From contig CM051514.1 of assembly GCA_028015205.1 (NCBI GenBank), forward strand, positions 38,456,150 to 38,520,149: a stretch of 64,000 nucleotides of DNA, given 5' to 3'. A program made the position numbers and the translations under genes. Below, one piece after another: positions 26,001-37,085 of this stretch; the first letter of the stretch is position 1, and every line of letters begins with the position of its first letter. The notes below the pieces were generated by a model. That model had not been told where the DNA came from. It was given only the letters and a program-made list of their open reading frames with translations, and made no database searches. This stretch comes from Mytilisepta virgata (taxonomy: Eukaryota > Mollusca > Bivalvia > Mytilida > Mytilidae).

Positions 26001-28617
26001 TACGAGTTGATGATTGTATTAATAGTTTTTTTTAATCGTCAAATATCAGTCAGTCACAAGTCAAAGATCCGTCATCAATCAGTCAAAAACGTCCACGTGT
26101 CAATCAGTTATATCTAAGTGCTCAAGTCCTCAAGCCCAGGTGCTTAAAAACAGATGATACATAAAAATACATAATGAGCACATACAATGATATAAACACA
26201 TAATAGAAAACATTTTTCATTATTACTGACGGCAAAACATCAAACACTTCGTCATCATTGAAATTCTTTACTTACCACAACTACATATAATAAATGTTTA
26301 TTTTGAATTATCGCCCTTATAGTGTGTGAAAAAATATTTCAACTTAAAGAAATAGAAACAGCTAAGAACAGATAGAAATAATACTATAAGCCATCCACAA
26401 AATGTACATCATTACACATGTGTACTGTATATCATACTTGTTTATTCATTGTGTACTGTATATCACACTTGTTTATTCATTTATTCTTAAATGTTCAGCA
26501 GAAACCTTTTTTTTTCAGTATAAATGACAATATCAGGACTGATGTTTTTAAATATTAAACGCCTGATAAAGTCTGTTCCCCATCTCTACTTAGATATCCT
26601 GCTTATCAATTTATTTCTGTTGATTTAAACGTTGCGAGGCATACACCACTGAAATACGTCATTGCAACTAACCAAAATACATGCCGCGTGAGCCCCAGAA
26701 TAACGATTGGAAACACAGTTTGAGTGTGAACTATTTGGTGTATTACAGGAATTTTGCCAGACGCATGCTTTTAGAGTTCACGACGAGTAATTTAAAACAA
26801 TGTCAGATTGACTCAAGTCGATTATTGTTGACAATTTTCAGCGCTACAGAAGTGATTGTTGTTGTTAGCTTAACTTCCGGTGGCAGATATTCCATGCTTC
26901 TGCAGGATGAAAACCAGTGCAACAATTTATCATTTCACGTAGGGGCATGGTGGGACACACAGGGGAACCAATTTTGATTTCCAGCTTTTCAGAACGTTCT
27001 TCGTCAGTTCCCTAAGTAGTACACATTTTTTTACAACACCAGTTTTAGAAAATATTCTGCTGGAATCATGAGAGTAATTTCACTACAAGAATTATCTATT
27101 ACAAAATCTTAAGAAAACCGTCCAAATTTGAGAAAACTGAATTATTGATAAATTTGAATATATACTCACCATCATATACATTTACAGCATCGCCAGCGCA
27201 ACTTAGTGTTATATCTGTCACTCTTATCAACAGAACTGCACCATTAATTGAAGATGTTCCAACCCAAGCACAGTTAAGGTTACTGAAATTCCAAGATACA
27301 GAGGTTTAGTTTTTGCTTGTTTCTGTGTAAAAATGTAATCTCGTACTGGGTCATTGAAGCCCACATTAAGACCCAAAGATGCAACTGTTTTTTCAATTCA
27401 ATTGTTTTTCTTGATGGTTGGAATCAATACGCTTTTCTTTTAAATTAGATTTTTTTTATTTAAGATGTTATTCAATCCTGGATTTTATCCAGATTTTTAA
27501 GGCATCCCTTTATTTCAAATTTCTTACTTGTTCATGGCTATGCATTGCCACATTGTTCACATGAAAAACTGTCACACTACATATTGACCACATATTGACC
27601 ACCTCATAAATCCACATGTTGATATTGCATGTATCATTCCAATAAAATAAGGTCAAATCACAACTGCATCACAGATATGGAGAGTCGGGTAAATGCTCTT
27701 GCAATATTTGGAAACATATTTTACTAATTTGTGTAAGATTCACGACACTTTGCATTATTTGACCACAATCAACAATCCAATTTTGTATCATGTGTATTGT
27801 GAACTTTTCGTTGTGAAAGTGCAAGGGAAACTTTTTTCATTAGATTTGTCGCATCGAGTTATTTGTCGTCACTTTAGAACCTTTATATTACTTAACCATT
27901 ACAGTTACAGTGTGGCAATAAATTTAATTTAAATAATATGTCTCCTAGTGACTGTAATATTTTGCATGAGATCGTAATGTTACACATGTAGATCCAGGTA
28001 GTTTGACTCAATGGGTTATTTAACTCAATCGTAATCGGCAAGAACTACCCTCCTTCTTTCTTATCCTTTTTCTACACAAATATATAAATGAATATAACTA
28101 CATAACATGTTATGGCATTCATGGAATCGACTTAAAATACATTTACTCACATTCATAAACTTCATTTTATTTTTTTAAAGAATCCCACTGTCGTAACATT
28201 TCAAGTTTCATTTGTGACTTCCACCGGATTGAACTTGCTAAATTTTACCACGTGTGCCGTATACGGAGCAGGAACTGGTTACCCTTCTGGAGCACCTGAG
28301 TTCACTCCTGGTTTTTATAGCAGTTCGTGTTATTCATTGTTTTTTTAGTTTTCAGTGTTTTGTTTGTGCTTGTAGTTGCTCAACTGTCTTTCCGGGTTTT
28401 TGTCTGTCTTATTGATTGCGTTTTATGGTTTGCTTCTTAGGTATGTTTGTCCTCTTTATACGTACATTGCATATCCTGTCGGATAACCCGGTGGTGATAT
28501 TGTTACTGCTTCATATCCGGTCGTTTTAGTTTCTGTCTGTCCAGAACATTGTGAACACACTTTCATTAGAAGCGAAATGAGTGTAAACAATAAAACGTAT
28601 GCTTTGTTTTCCAACAT
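17045..28617 (-). CDS. Two-CUB transmembrane protein (CUB gene 2)
   Basis: Seven exons join in phase: 28617-28466, 27282-27170, 22315-22136, 21540-21450, 19772-19648, 19310-19170 and 17310-17045, giving 1068 nt and 355 aa. Every intron is GT-AG with phases 2-1-1-2-1-1. Residues 1-23 are a signal peptide (LLFTLISLLMKVCSQ). CUB 1 spans about 24-144 and CUB 2 about 153-264. Typical CUB marks are PPGYPTGYA then NLNCAW, and CAGDAVNVYDG in CUB 1; SPNFPNVYS then CTWEI, and CSFDYLDI in CUB 2, with the usual spaced cysteines. Residues 281-303 form a membrane helix, followed by about 50 basic/polar residues, predicted cytosolic. CUB domains bind proteins or glycans; the ligand here is unknown. The start is the only ATG that gives a leader. 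Introns 2 and 6 hold transposon debris. Confidence 0.85.
17536..17818 (-). mobile_element. tRNA-Arg-derived SINE in intron 6 of CUB gene 2
   Basis: The minus strand from 17818 reads GGCGCCGTGGTGTAATGGTA (A box), then GCGTCGGACTACGAAGCC with anticodon ACG in a 7-nt loop, then the B box GGTTTGATTCC. This follows the order of tRNA-Arg(ACG), but the acceptor stem does not close, so it is a SINE head and not a tRNA gene. A body of about 200 bp follows to about 17536. Confidence 0.75.
17819..17931 (-). repeat. Four tandem copies of the SINE 5' head
   Basis: Directly upstream of the SINE, the first 28-29 nt of its head (GGCGCC...GTGGTAA.CGA.G on the minus strand) is repeated about four times. Each copy keeps an A-box-like GTGGT block, and the last copies share TTATAGTGGTAAGCG. 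The units differ by a few bases. Confidence 0.75.
18982..19106. mobile_element. Short MITE with 20-bp terminal inverted repeats
   Basis: CAGGCCTGGGCGCCATAAAG at 18982-19001 is matched in reverse complement by the segment ending 19106, with one substitution and a 1-bp slip. The interior of about 85 bp is non-coding. Flanks show no convincing target duplication. It sits about 65 bp downstream of the exon 6 donor of CUB gene 2. Confidence 0.7.
19802..19905. repeat. 52-bp tandem duplication
   Basis: The phrase AAGGTACAAAAATGACACAC...CAGACAGAACC occurs twice in a row with one difference. It lies just upstream of exon 5 of CUB gene 2, in intron 4, within a T-rich repeat that includes TTCTGTCTGTTAAATGG on the minus strand. 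Confidence 0.8.
21275..21440 (+). repeat. Dispersed T-rich repeat beside an exon 4 donor
   Basis: GCTTACCCTTTCGGAGAACATGAG to GTCTATCTGTCCTCTTTAT resembles 28250-28460 (plus) and 36890-37085 (minus). The repeat ends about 10 bp from the exon 4 splice donor of CUB gene 2. It resembles the 3' tails of the Penelope-like copies. Confidence 0.65.
23085..24125. repeat. Dispersed repeats within intron 2 of CUB gene 2
   Basis: GGATTTCGTGGACAAC followed by CTAAAAACC occurs near 23121 and 23830. The opposite-sense ATCCACGAAA form is at 50249-50340. A second repeat, with the phrase CAAACAA(C/T)GTA(T/C)GCG followed by a T-run, occurs at 23300-23400 and 24000-24125, and again at 50000-50115. No coding potential. 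Confidence 0.5.
24128..24830 (+). pseudogene. Penelope-like reverse transcriptase fragment, copy 2
   Basis: Reads PLLADFFLYSCEADFLD-like sequence at 24138-24190, then FTFRYIDDVLSLNNSRF (intact YIDD) at 24235-24285, an in-frame TAG near 24315, then LHLEIDPRGRLNTK and FLSGNIPEAPVY, ending KMDLFH with TGA at 24705. Only the C-terminal half of the reverse transcriptase is present, in at least two frames. It lies in intron 2 of CUB gene 2 in the opposite sense. Confidence 0.75.
24911..25045. repeat. Tandem repeat of TTTACACCAATGATTATTTT
   Basis: Four units of the form TTTACACCAATGATTATTTT are separated by T-rich spacers of different length. They directly follow the Penelope-like copy. Confidence 0.85.
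26421..26484. repeat. 31-bp tandem duplication
   Basis: TGTGTACTGTATATCA followed by (T/C)ACTTGTTTATTCAT is present twice. It lies in intron 2 of the gene on the minus strand upstream block, near the exon 1-2 intron of CUB gene 2 (between 27170 and 22315), and is non-coding. Confidence 0.75.
28250..28460 (+). repeat. Dispersed T-rich repeat beside the exon 1 donor
   Basis: GGTTACCCTTCTGGAGCACCTGAG...GGTATGTTTGTCCTCTTTAT is shared with 36890-37085 (inverted) and 21275-21440. It ends only about 5 bp before the GTACGT donor of exon 1 of CUB gene 2. Confidence 0.7.
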
Positions 28618-29070
28618 AATCAATCAGACAGAACTGTTCTGCTACATAATGCATTCAAAGGTATTTCTCGTACATGTGTAGATAACAAAACAACATATAT
28701 CTGAACTTCAGAAATCACTTGTAAATCCAAATGAATTGTCGAAAATCTCTACCACCAGTTATATTCATTGCAAAACAGTACAACCTACAAAAGTAAAGCG
28801 TCTGACAAAAAAAGGATATAGTATAATTCATGTAGATTACTTCTTATTTACTTATAGTAAAATCAATACAACTTCAAGATATAAATCTTGACATGGCTGG
28901 TTTTGTGCTCGAGCTCTTTGTTGGTTTGTTCGTAAACCCAAATTCTACGTTTTGATGAAACCTCGATCGCATTAAAAGAAGAAATATCAATTTTAGTTTA
29001 ACGGCTAATAAACAGTAAAAATTATATATATTTTACAGGTTGAAGGCTCTGTATTCCATGATATCAATTA

Positions 29071-29122
29071 TGATGCACAAGATCTGCACGTTTCGTCGAT
29101 TTACGACTCGTCAGTTGTGTCC
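29071..29122 (-). ncRNA. Hammerhead-like fold, family c, copy 1
   Basis: On the minus strand: stem I CACAA/TTGTG (29115-29119 with 29076-29080), core CTGACGA (29108-29114), stem II GTCG/CGAC with loop TAAAT, and GAAA (29091-29094). The helix III segment ACGTGCAGAT pairs poorly, although a TC cleavage position is present. It is probably a slightly decayed ribozyme. It lies 0.45 kb upstream of CUB gene 2. Confidence 0.6.
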
Positions 29123-30149
29123 AAGAACTCATTAAAACATTCAGCAAGCAAGAAAACTATATTTAAGTGGGTACATGAAGATAAATATAATGCAGCTCTG
29201 CAAATATTTCCTACGTTGTAAATTTTGATTAACCAGATACAATACGTATGCATGGTAGACTTACATTACTGAAATATGGTTGTCAAACTGGATCATTATT
29301 ACACTTAAGCTGTAATATTTGTATATTGTGCGTATAGATGTGTGTTTGTTTATTCCATATTGGCTAGAGGTATAGGGGGATGGTTGAGATCTCACAAAAA
29401 ATTTTTGCGCCTGTACCAAGTCAGGAATCTCTAGCCTTTGTTAGTCTTGTGCTTTTTTTTAATTTGTGTTCATTTGAATGTTGTGGCGTCCATTTCGCGG
29501 AGCTAGTATGGATTACTGCATGTTTAGGGGCCAAAGATTAAGCCTTATTTTATAATTTTTCTTAATAACCCATCACAATGCACTGAGACTTTATTGGTGC
29601 CAGTTGATGTATCAAACGTATACCTAAGTCCTCACCTCAAAAATGTAGACATATCTTAATTGGTATCTGACACCTCAAATATAAAATTTCATAACAAAAC
29701 ACAAAACTCTAAGGGAAATGTCATAATCAAAGTCCAAAAAAACTGGCAAGGTCGGGAGCCAAGCAAACGCCCAGAACAACTGGAAAGCAACGGTCATACT
29801 CTTGACCTGGAACAGGCATTTTCAAATGAAAATGGTGGGTTAAACCAGGTTTAACGACATGCCAAACTTCCCACTTATATGACAGTTGCGATAATTCTGG
29901 GTTGTTTACGAAAATGAGTAGCCGTTATGGTAGAGTGAAATAAAACAGACCAAAATTACTCTCTCTAGCCAAGCTGATTAAGGGCACACGTTGTTTACAT
30001 TGTGGTAATGACAATACATATTGTGCAGAAACCATTTATTATAGCTATGTTATCATTTTTCTACAAAACTAAAGTTAATCGATTATCTAGAACACTATAT
30101 AAATCCATCTAATAACACACATTTTGCTTGTTCACGAGGAATGAAATCT

Positions 30150-30403
30150 GGGGGTCCTCGGTGGCGTAGTTGTCTAAGTAGTTCGCCATGACTACTGATG
30201 ATCACTAGCCTGTCAACACTGAGGTCTCACATGTGGTGGGTGTGTTCGACTCCAATCTTAATTGACAAGGATAGCCAATTTTCTTACCGAAGGTTGGTGG
30301 TTCTCTCCGGGTACTCGGTCTTCCTCCACCAATAAAAACTGGCCGCCGCGAAATACCCAAATGTGCTGAAGACTGCGTAAAATCCCAACTAAACAAACAA
30401 AAC
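30150..30403 (+). mobile_element. tRNA-Leu/Ser-like SINE
   Basis: The head GGGGTCCTCGGTGGCGTAG is followed by a long-variable-arm type tRNA-like region (CTAGCCTGTCAACACTGAGG) and the body GTGTGTTCGACTCCAATCTT to CCCAACTAAACAAACAAAAC. Compared with the copy at 45775-47535, it lacks the segment GTGAGTTCGAAT that forms the B box. Confidence 0.7.
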
Positions 30404-31309
30404 AATGGAATAAAATCTGATACATACTTAGGTATAGTCTTGAAGTGGAATATATTTCCAAGACATTTAGACTGTGTACTGTTATTATTTCCATATAATA
30501 AAGTATTTCTGATTGATTTAAATATAAATACAACTGCTAGATGTGAACACAGTATCTACAATAACATGACAAATAACTAAAGGAAAAGTGAGAGTTTGTA
30601 CTAGTGTCCATATGAAAGAAAGGAAAAATACAAATACTTATCTTGAAATATATTTTAGTCTACTATACTATTTGAAACATAACATTTTAATTATTTACTA
30701 TTTAAATATTTCATTATTCAATCTTAGTTTCAATTATTAATAGAGTCATCAATATCGACAGCTATAGAATTACTCGTGAAGTTTAATTTAAAGTAATTGA
30801 AAGGCCGATGGTAAACAAGTTAACACGCGAATGTATTTTGACACGACAGTTTTAAGTTGAAGTTTAAATTATTTTGGATAATTTGGTTGTTTGATTGTTA
30901 TTTGTAATACCATATAAACACTTGAGATTTGTTGAAGTCAATATATGATATTTGACATGACTGAAGTGTTCAGAAACTCCCATTAAATTACAGTGTTTAT
31001 CAAAGAACATATTCACCTCTGCACCTGTACTGTTACAGAGATACCACTGACACACAGTGGAGATTACCACCGTTTATGTGGAGTCGAAACAAAATTTTAG
31101 TCATAAAAACTTCATGTTCTATTTTTCCATATTAGAAGCCTTTATCAGTAGTTTTCGTTTCTTAGTTTTGTTTATGTATATTTATAGTAAAAGTTTTATT
31201 AAAGACATAAAATAGTTTTTTTTCTCAACAGCTTTTTGATATGGGACCAGTTCACAGTCTGGTAACATGTTGTATATTAAAGGCTGTGTTACAACATCAT
31301 TGTTTTTCC

Positions 31310-31570
31310 GTTTGGGTACCCCAAAAAAACCCGTTTAACCCCAACTCTGTTCAGTGTGTGTACTAAGTCTATGACTATCCTGACTCTGTTGTGTTTCGTG
31401 CTGTTTTATGTTATTTTTTGTCTGTGGTTCTGTCTGTTGGGTAGCGTTTATTGATTTGCATGGCATTGCTGACCAACCTGTTTTTGTTTTTTTTTTTTTT
31501 GTTGGTTTTTTTCTTTTTTGGTTTGTCATACCCAACTTTCCCGGTTTTGACCAGTAACCACGTGACCAAA
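31310..31570 (+). repeat. Dispersed repeat with GGGTACC...GGGTAGCGTTTATTGATT
   Basis: The phrases GGGTACC, CGTTTAACCCCA, TCTGTCTGTTGGGTAGCG and TTTATTGATT recur in the same order at 49250-49445 and 53635-53790, and in part at 50625-50715 and 52505-52610. All copies are on the plus strand. Non-coding. Confidence 0.65.
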
Positions 31571-31599
31571 CCACTCGTTATAGTAGTGACAATAATTCA

Positions 31600-33290
31600 G
31601 CATTGAAGTAATGGGAAAATTGGAATTAACGTCGATTTGTGTATTAAATATTGTTTTTTAAATAAAGTTGGACCTAGTTTGATAAACTTCATTTATTTCT
31701 GCTTTGTTTGGTATATTTTTTATCAGTTTAAATTAATCGGAAGTCTCTTCCAATTTTATTTTAATGCAAGGCCTAATTTCTCGATCATTTGCCATAGACG
31801 ACAATGGAATATTACGATAAAACTACTGACTCTGCCCTGTTCTACGCAAAATATTTCACTTGTTGTAATGTTTAAAATATAGTTGGACCTAGTTCCAATA
31901 TCTATATTCATAGTTCTTAAAATTTATTTTTCCTCTGACAGTTTTGGTGTTTAATAAATTACTTCCAATTTGATTTGAAAATCGTAAATTTTCAGTGTTC
32001 AATATATTTTTCCAAGATGGCGTAAAATAAGGACTTATTTTCAAAAAAATAATTTTGATGATTCCATACCATCCAACCCCATAAAATAAAGTTAATATAT
32101 GATAGAATATCATCATGAAGACCAATTATTTGTGTCCCATTTTTCTTGCTTCAAATTAAGGTTGAAATGTGTTATTTTTTTACGATTGTTGTGAAATTAT
32201 TCAAGATGGCGCCCACCCCAATCAGCTTCTACCTTAATTGTCATAAAAAGTAAATATCGTTCATACGAGTAAATAGAATTAATTATATAATATGTCAAAT
32301 GTTTACAATATATAAATACAAAAAAAGAATTATTAATTTAAAATAAATTAAAATGTTACTTATCTGACATTTGAAATTATATTTCATCTCTGCATTCTTT
32401 GTGACCCCCCTTACACACACACACACACCTTTATTAAAATGCTGCATTAACTATAAAAAAAAATGTAGCGTTAAAATGAAATCACGCTGTTTTTGGTCAG
32501 CAAACGGTTTACCAGTACACATACAATGTACCTGTGTACCTTTATAAACATCCGGACAGTCAAGGTACAATATACATGTCAAATCGTTAATTAGTTATAA
32601 TTACCTGAAAAACACGGCATGTTAATCGCCGAGAACAAATTTCTTTACATGTAATTAAAATTACTCAGATAAAAATCAAATCAGTGGCTTAAAAAATGGG
32701 AAAAAAAACTTGCACCATAACCCTTTATTACGTGTTATTATGTACTTTTGCCAGTTTGTATAATTGGTGATAAATTTCATATTATAAATTAATGTCACAA
32801 TTTCAATCCATGTGAAATGTTACTACATATTTCAAATGAAAAGTATTTTAAAGTGAACACGATGGGAGCGTGCTATAATCAAGACAGAGTTATCGAAGTA
32901 CGATAAATACCTGGTATGAACGGGACCAGTACAAGATAATTGGGTAACCGGTCAGTAAGTCTAAACAGAGTTACCTAACCTAATTATGACCGATATAGTT
33001 GCGCTTGTTATTCCGTTGGTTGTTGTCTCATTGACATTTACTTCATATCTCTTGTCATTTCTAATAACCCCCAGGAACTATTCGACAATACACTTTGCTT
33101 GTTGAATCAGACGTAAATTTCAGAATTCACCAAACATTTCAACAAATGGCCACAAAATCTAAACGTTCAATTTCCTTGATGACGAACCACAAGAACTTCA
33201 AAATTACTATATAAGAAAATAAAAAATGACATCGATTCGTCAGAAAGTGATTTTTAATGAACATTTTTTTATCGATTAGTTTTCTCTATG
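31600..33290. other. Gene-free stretch
   Basis: I see no exon. The phrase AGTTGGACCTAGTT occurs at 31665 and 31880. There is a short AC run near 32415 and otherwise plain AT-rich sequence. Confidence 0.35.
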
Positions 33291-33298
33291 TCACATGA

Positions 33299-33364
33299 CT
33301 TTACAATAGAAAAACTTGTGTGTGTGTGTGTGTGTGTATATATACAAGTTTTTCTATTGTAAAG
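33299..33364. repeat. Perfect 21-bp inverted repeat around a TG microsatellite
   Basis: CTTTACAATAGAAAAACTTG (33299 onward) and its exact reverse complement ending at 33364 enclose (TG)n and TATATA. Confidence 0.9.
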
Positions 33365-33519
33365 TATCATCATAATTCTGTAAGCGTTGGGTCAGGCAAA
33401 ATCTCCAAAAAAGTAGTAAATTGATATTTTAAAATTTATTTTGAGAAACATACATCACCAAAATCATCTTTTTATCAAATGACGATATCTCCTAAAGAAA
33501 TACGTGTACCTATTTATAA

Positions 33520-33790
33520 ATGCACGTCAATTGTATGCGTTATTAAGTTTGAAATTACCTACTATCCATTATTGCGCGGCATCAACTCTTCAAGTTGCAT
33601 GACGTTTAAATTGCGTTCTTTGTTAATGATATAATGGAAAAAAGGAAAGAAAAATCCAAACAACTTACTTAAGAGTTAATTGAGACTTTTGGTATAATTA
33701 TATCGGGTTGTGCAAACTCATTATAATAAAGTCGTAAGCATATAAATATTTGGACATAGTTTTATAATGTGGAACGTACCTGTACAATAA
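33520..33790. repeat. Upstream block duplicated at 60180-60440
   Basis: Shared phrases in the same order include GAAATTACCTACTATC, AACTCTTCAAGTTGCATGAC, AATTGC.TTCTTT, ATTTGGA and AATAAAG. In the second copy the same order lies upstream of CUB gene 1. Read with the gene pair, this marks a segmental duplication that includes upstream DNA. Confidence 0.6.
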
Positions 33791-35269
33791 AGTTTATACA
33801 GGTGTAAAGTGGTTTTAAAATATGCACCAGTATACATTTGTAATTATCCAAGTTGCTTCAATATACAAAATATACGTGTTTCAGTCTAATGTACAAAACA
33901 TCTTGAAGAGTTTTACTGAATTCACTTAAGGATGATCGCTGGTCTACTAGGAAATAAATAGGATTTGAAATAGGTGTTTTAGTTTGAGAGAACATATGAA
34001 TAGTAAACAAATAAGCAAGAAAAAAATATAGGTTCATGTGCTCATTTTAGAGCTATAAGGCCTTGAAAATTTGCAGGAAATGGGTTTTCTCTGGATTTTT
34101 CATTGTCTTTGCATTCACAACTTCAGTCTCTCAAAATGTATGAAAAAATAAAAAGGATTTCAAAAAATTTTGTCAAATACCATTTTAAGTTATATATGAT
34201 TGAATTATAAAAGAAAAAGTGGGAGTTCATGGGCAAAATATTTCATGTTTAAGAAATGGATAAAACCCGAGCATTCCGAAAATCTGACAAAAAGACCAAA
34301 ACATGACCAACGAGCATCCTTAAGAATTAAATGTTTTTTTGTAGTTTCATTATCATGTAAAAGTGTTGACCTTAAGACGTTTTATTTTATGAATGTACAA
34401 CATCAACGTTTTTACAACCCTATGGATTTATTGAAGCAAGCATTCAATACTTATAATTACATTTGACGTCAATTGTACTTTAAAATTTTCATGTACATGT
34501 ATTCAAATTGTTTTCTAGCGATCATTCATTTGAATTTCTACAGAGCCACTTTCTAACGTCTTAAAAGTGTTCATAAGGCGTTATAGTTGATGAATTTCAT
34601 CAAGGAATGAAACAAACAAATATATAAATCGTAAAACACTGATTTATGGTTATTCTTTACAGAATCTGTAAGTTTCCAAGTTGTGTACATATTGAATGCA
34701 CTCTGACATTCCACAACCCCAGCCCAATTCTAAAATAGGCTGTTAGATATCGGATTAAATCCGAGTTGACGGTGCGTAGTCGCAAAAACATTTTAAGAAG
34801 ATTTTTAGGGGAAAACTTTTAAAAGTTATAAACAAAATGTCACTGATGTATTGTTATCATGAATTGGTTACCAGAAGGCGTAAATTCCCACAGAAAGGAC
34901 AAGCTTATTCCATAGATCCCTTGGTAATTACCGACTTAGTACCCTATAGTCAAGGCGCTTAGTCTGTTAAAGGATCTAGGGTTACATTTTACGTATTTTA
35001 TGCGATATCATTAATTTCCCGCATTTTTTCTGTCTTAGAAACGACTGATTATACTATTTGAACATTAGCCTTCGCATTTGTATTTTTTATTTCCTTGACG
35101 AGGCCATTGTAGGTGATTGGTGCGGTTTGCTATAGAATTTTACATGTTGTGTATCATTTTATCCGTATATAACTTTAAGTGTTAAATAATACTATCTGGC
35201 TTTCATAATAGGGATTGTATCCCTCCCAAAAATAAATAAATAAATAGTATTGTCTAAAAACAAAATTAT

Positions 35270-36350
35270 ACAAAATGTTTCTACAGGTATCTGAACCTTT
35301 CATGAAAACATGTTTTATTTATATAAAAGAATTTTATTATCAAACCAATGATGGCCAGTAGTAATGAAAAACAGATTAAACATAACTGTCATATAAATGA
35401 CAATACATTTAATAAAAAATAGACTACACATAACTTAGTCATACATGTATATATACCTAAATCGTTAGAAAACCCATTGAAATTATCCTGTAAATGATGT
35501 ATTTTGGGGATTTGACTTTTTTCTCAAAAATATAAAGATAAATTTAAGAATAACAATCCAAAGATACTAATATTAGATATATTAATTTTTTACTATGCTG
35601 TATACGACGCATTTCAAGGAGTTACCTCTCATCAGCAGCATTAAAACCGAAACATTTGGAAGACCAAAAACCAAACTTATTTTAAAACAAGAAGTGCTCA
35701 TAACCAAAATTACCGAAATAGGAAGCCAAATTTCAGCTAAGGAGATCTACCGTGTGCAATACAAGGAATGAACCCTTAGTATTTCTATTATTTTTGAATT
35801 TTGCTAAATATAAAAAATTGAAAATAAGAGAAACGTTGAAAATTATATTGAAACATATTGTTATGTTAAAACACAAATATAAATTTTACACACCTATATC
35901 TAACTTACCCATGTAGCTAACTTCCTGAGTGATTGTTTTTAATCAATCACGTTACAAAATGTCCATATATTTAAACCCCCAATAAACCAGTAAGATCACC
36001 AAAACTAAATTATAAAGGCTAGTTTGGTATTTAAACAAATTAAAGACCTTTATAAATATATATCACGTATATATTATTTTGGTAAAAGATAACTGTTTTT
36101 ATTATTGTTTCAAACAAACACTAAAAAAACACCATTGACATTTTATTTATTATACATTTCCGAATAAACTACTGACCTCAATACCTTTGTTCAATAAAAT
36201 TTGATTCGATACTAGCGCCATTTTGAGAATAAAACTCACGTTTTAGTTTCATAAACAACAAACATCATTCGCGACTGCTTCAATTTCCAATTATTACAAT
36301 TACAAAAACAGGTCATTGAATATAAACAAATCTGGTTGAAAGAAACAAAT
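35270..36350. repeat. Diverged duplicate of the 43.4-44.4 kb region
   Basis: Phrases such as TTTCTACA.GT.TCT, TATCAAACCA, TGATTGTTTTAA, TATTGTTTCAAA and AATAAACTACTGACCTC recur in order here and at 43440-44340, with parts twice in the latter. Both are non-coding AT-rich intergenic DNA between the two CUB genes. Confidence 0.5.
35549..35784 (-). mobile_element. Hammerhead-bearing repeat, family b, copy 2
   Basis: A 236-bp repeat matching 8654-8888. The minus-strand fold is complete. Stem I is ATGCTG (35636-35641) with CAGCAT (35595-35600), extended by TTTTA/TAAAA with a 2-nt bulge. CTGATGA is at 35629-35635, and stem II is GAGG/CCTT with loop TAACT. GAAA (35612-35615) is intact. Helix III is ATGC-GTC-GTAT, followed by the cleavage base A. 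This is the best copy of the family. Confidence 0.75.
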
Positions 36351-36384
36351 ACCTATTGAGAACTATGAGAAACAAAAGAAATAA

Positions 36385-36728
36385 GGGACGAGATCAAAAG
36401 TTCAATGTAGGATAAAAAACTTAATTCACATAGTTTTTTCAATGACCCCCATCCCCTCCCCCTCTTAACTTAATTTGGGAAAAATTTATTGACCAATATG
36501 GGCATATGCTTTGAGAGTATACTTTTTGTATCATGGGTCCTGTTTTTCCTCAACAATGTATGTTTGTTCTCTATATTGACTTGGACATCACTTGAATCTG
36601 TATTTTTCAATCCGAAAATGGATGTCGGATAACAAAACTTGCAGCGATTTTTACCCCCCCCCCCCCCCCAAAAAAAAAACTATTTGAATTAAGTTTTCTA
36701 TCCTACATTGAACTTTTGATCTCGTCCC
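36385..36728. mobile_element. MITE of PIF/Harbinger type
   Basis: The ends are inverted repeats of about 43 bp beginning GGGACGAGATCAAAAGTTCA, with one mismatch. They are flanked by TAA on both sides (36382-36384 and 36729-36731), a 3-bp target duplication. The interior is non-coding and includes a poly-C/poly-A run at 36653-36679. A TWA-type 3-bp duplication is known for PIF/Harbinger elements. Confidence 0.8.
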
Positions 36729-36889
36729 TAATAATCTTAGAAAATAGATGCTGTCATCAAGATATTGGAATGCGTTAAAGTTAACACTTTCAATTAAGTG
36801 TTGTAAAAGTGATACTGTTTGTGAAAACTACGGAATATCCCAATCTATATATCTGTCCCTGGGTAATTTTGACATGCCCTTTTGAACAT

Positions 36890-37085
36890 GATGGAATATG
36901 AAGAGGACAAATATACCTAAGGAGCAAACCCAGGAAGACAAATGAACAACTACAAGCACAACAAATAAACACTGAAAACTAAAAAAAAAAACAATAAATA
37001 ACACGAACTCCTATAAAAACCAAGAGTGAACCCAGGTGCTCCGAAAGGGTAAGCAGTTCCTGCTCCGTATACGACCCCGTCTTGA
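36890..37085 (-). repeat. Dispersed T-rich repeat, inverted copy
   Basis: The minus strand reads GCTTACCCTTTCGGAGCACC through GTTTGCTCCTTAGGTATA and GTCCTCTT, matching the plus-strand copies at 21275 and 28250. Confidence 0.65.
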
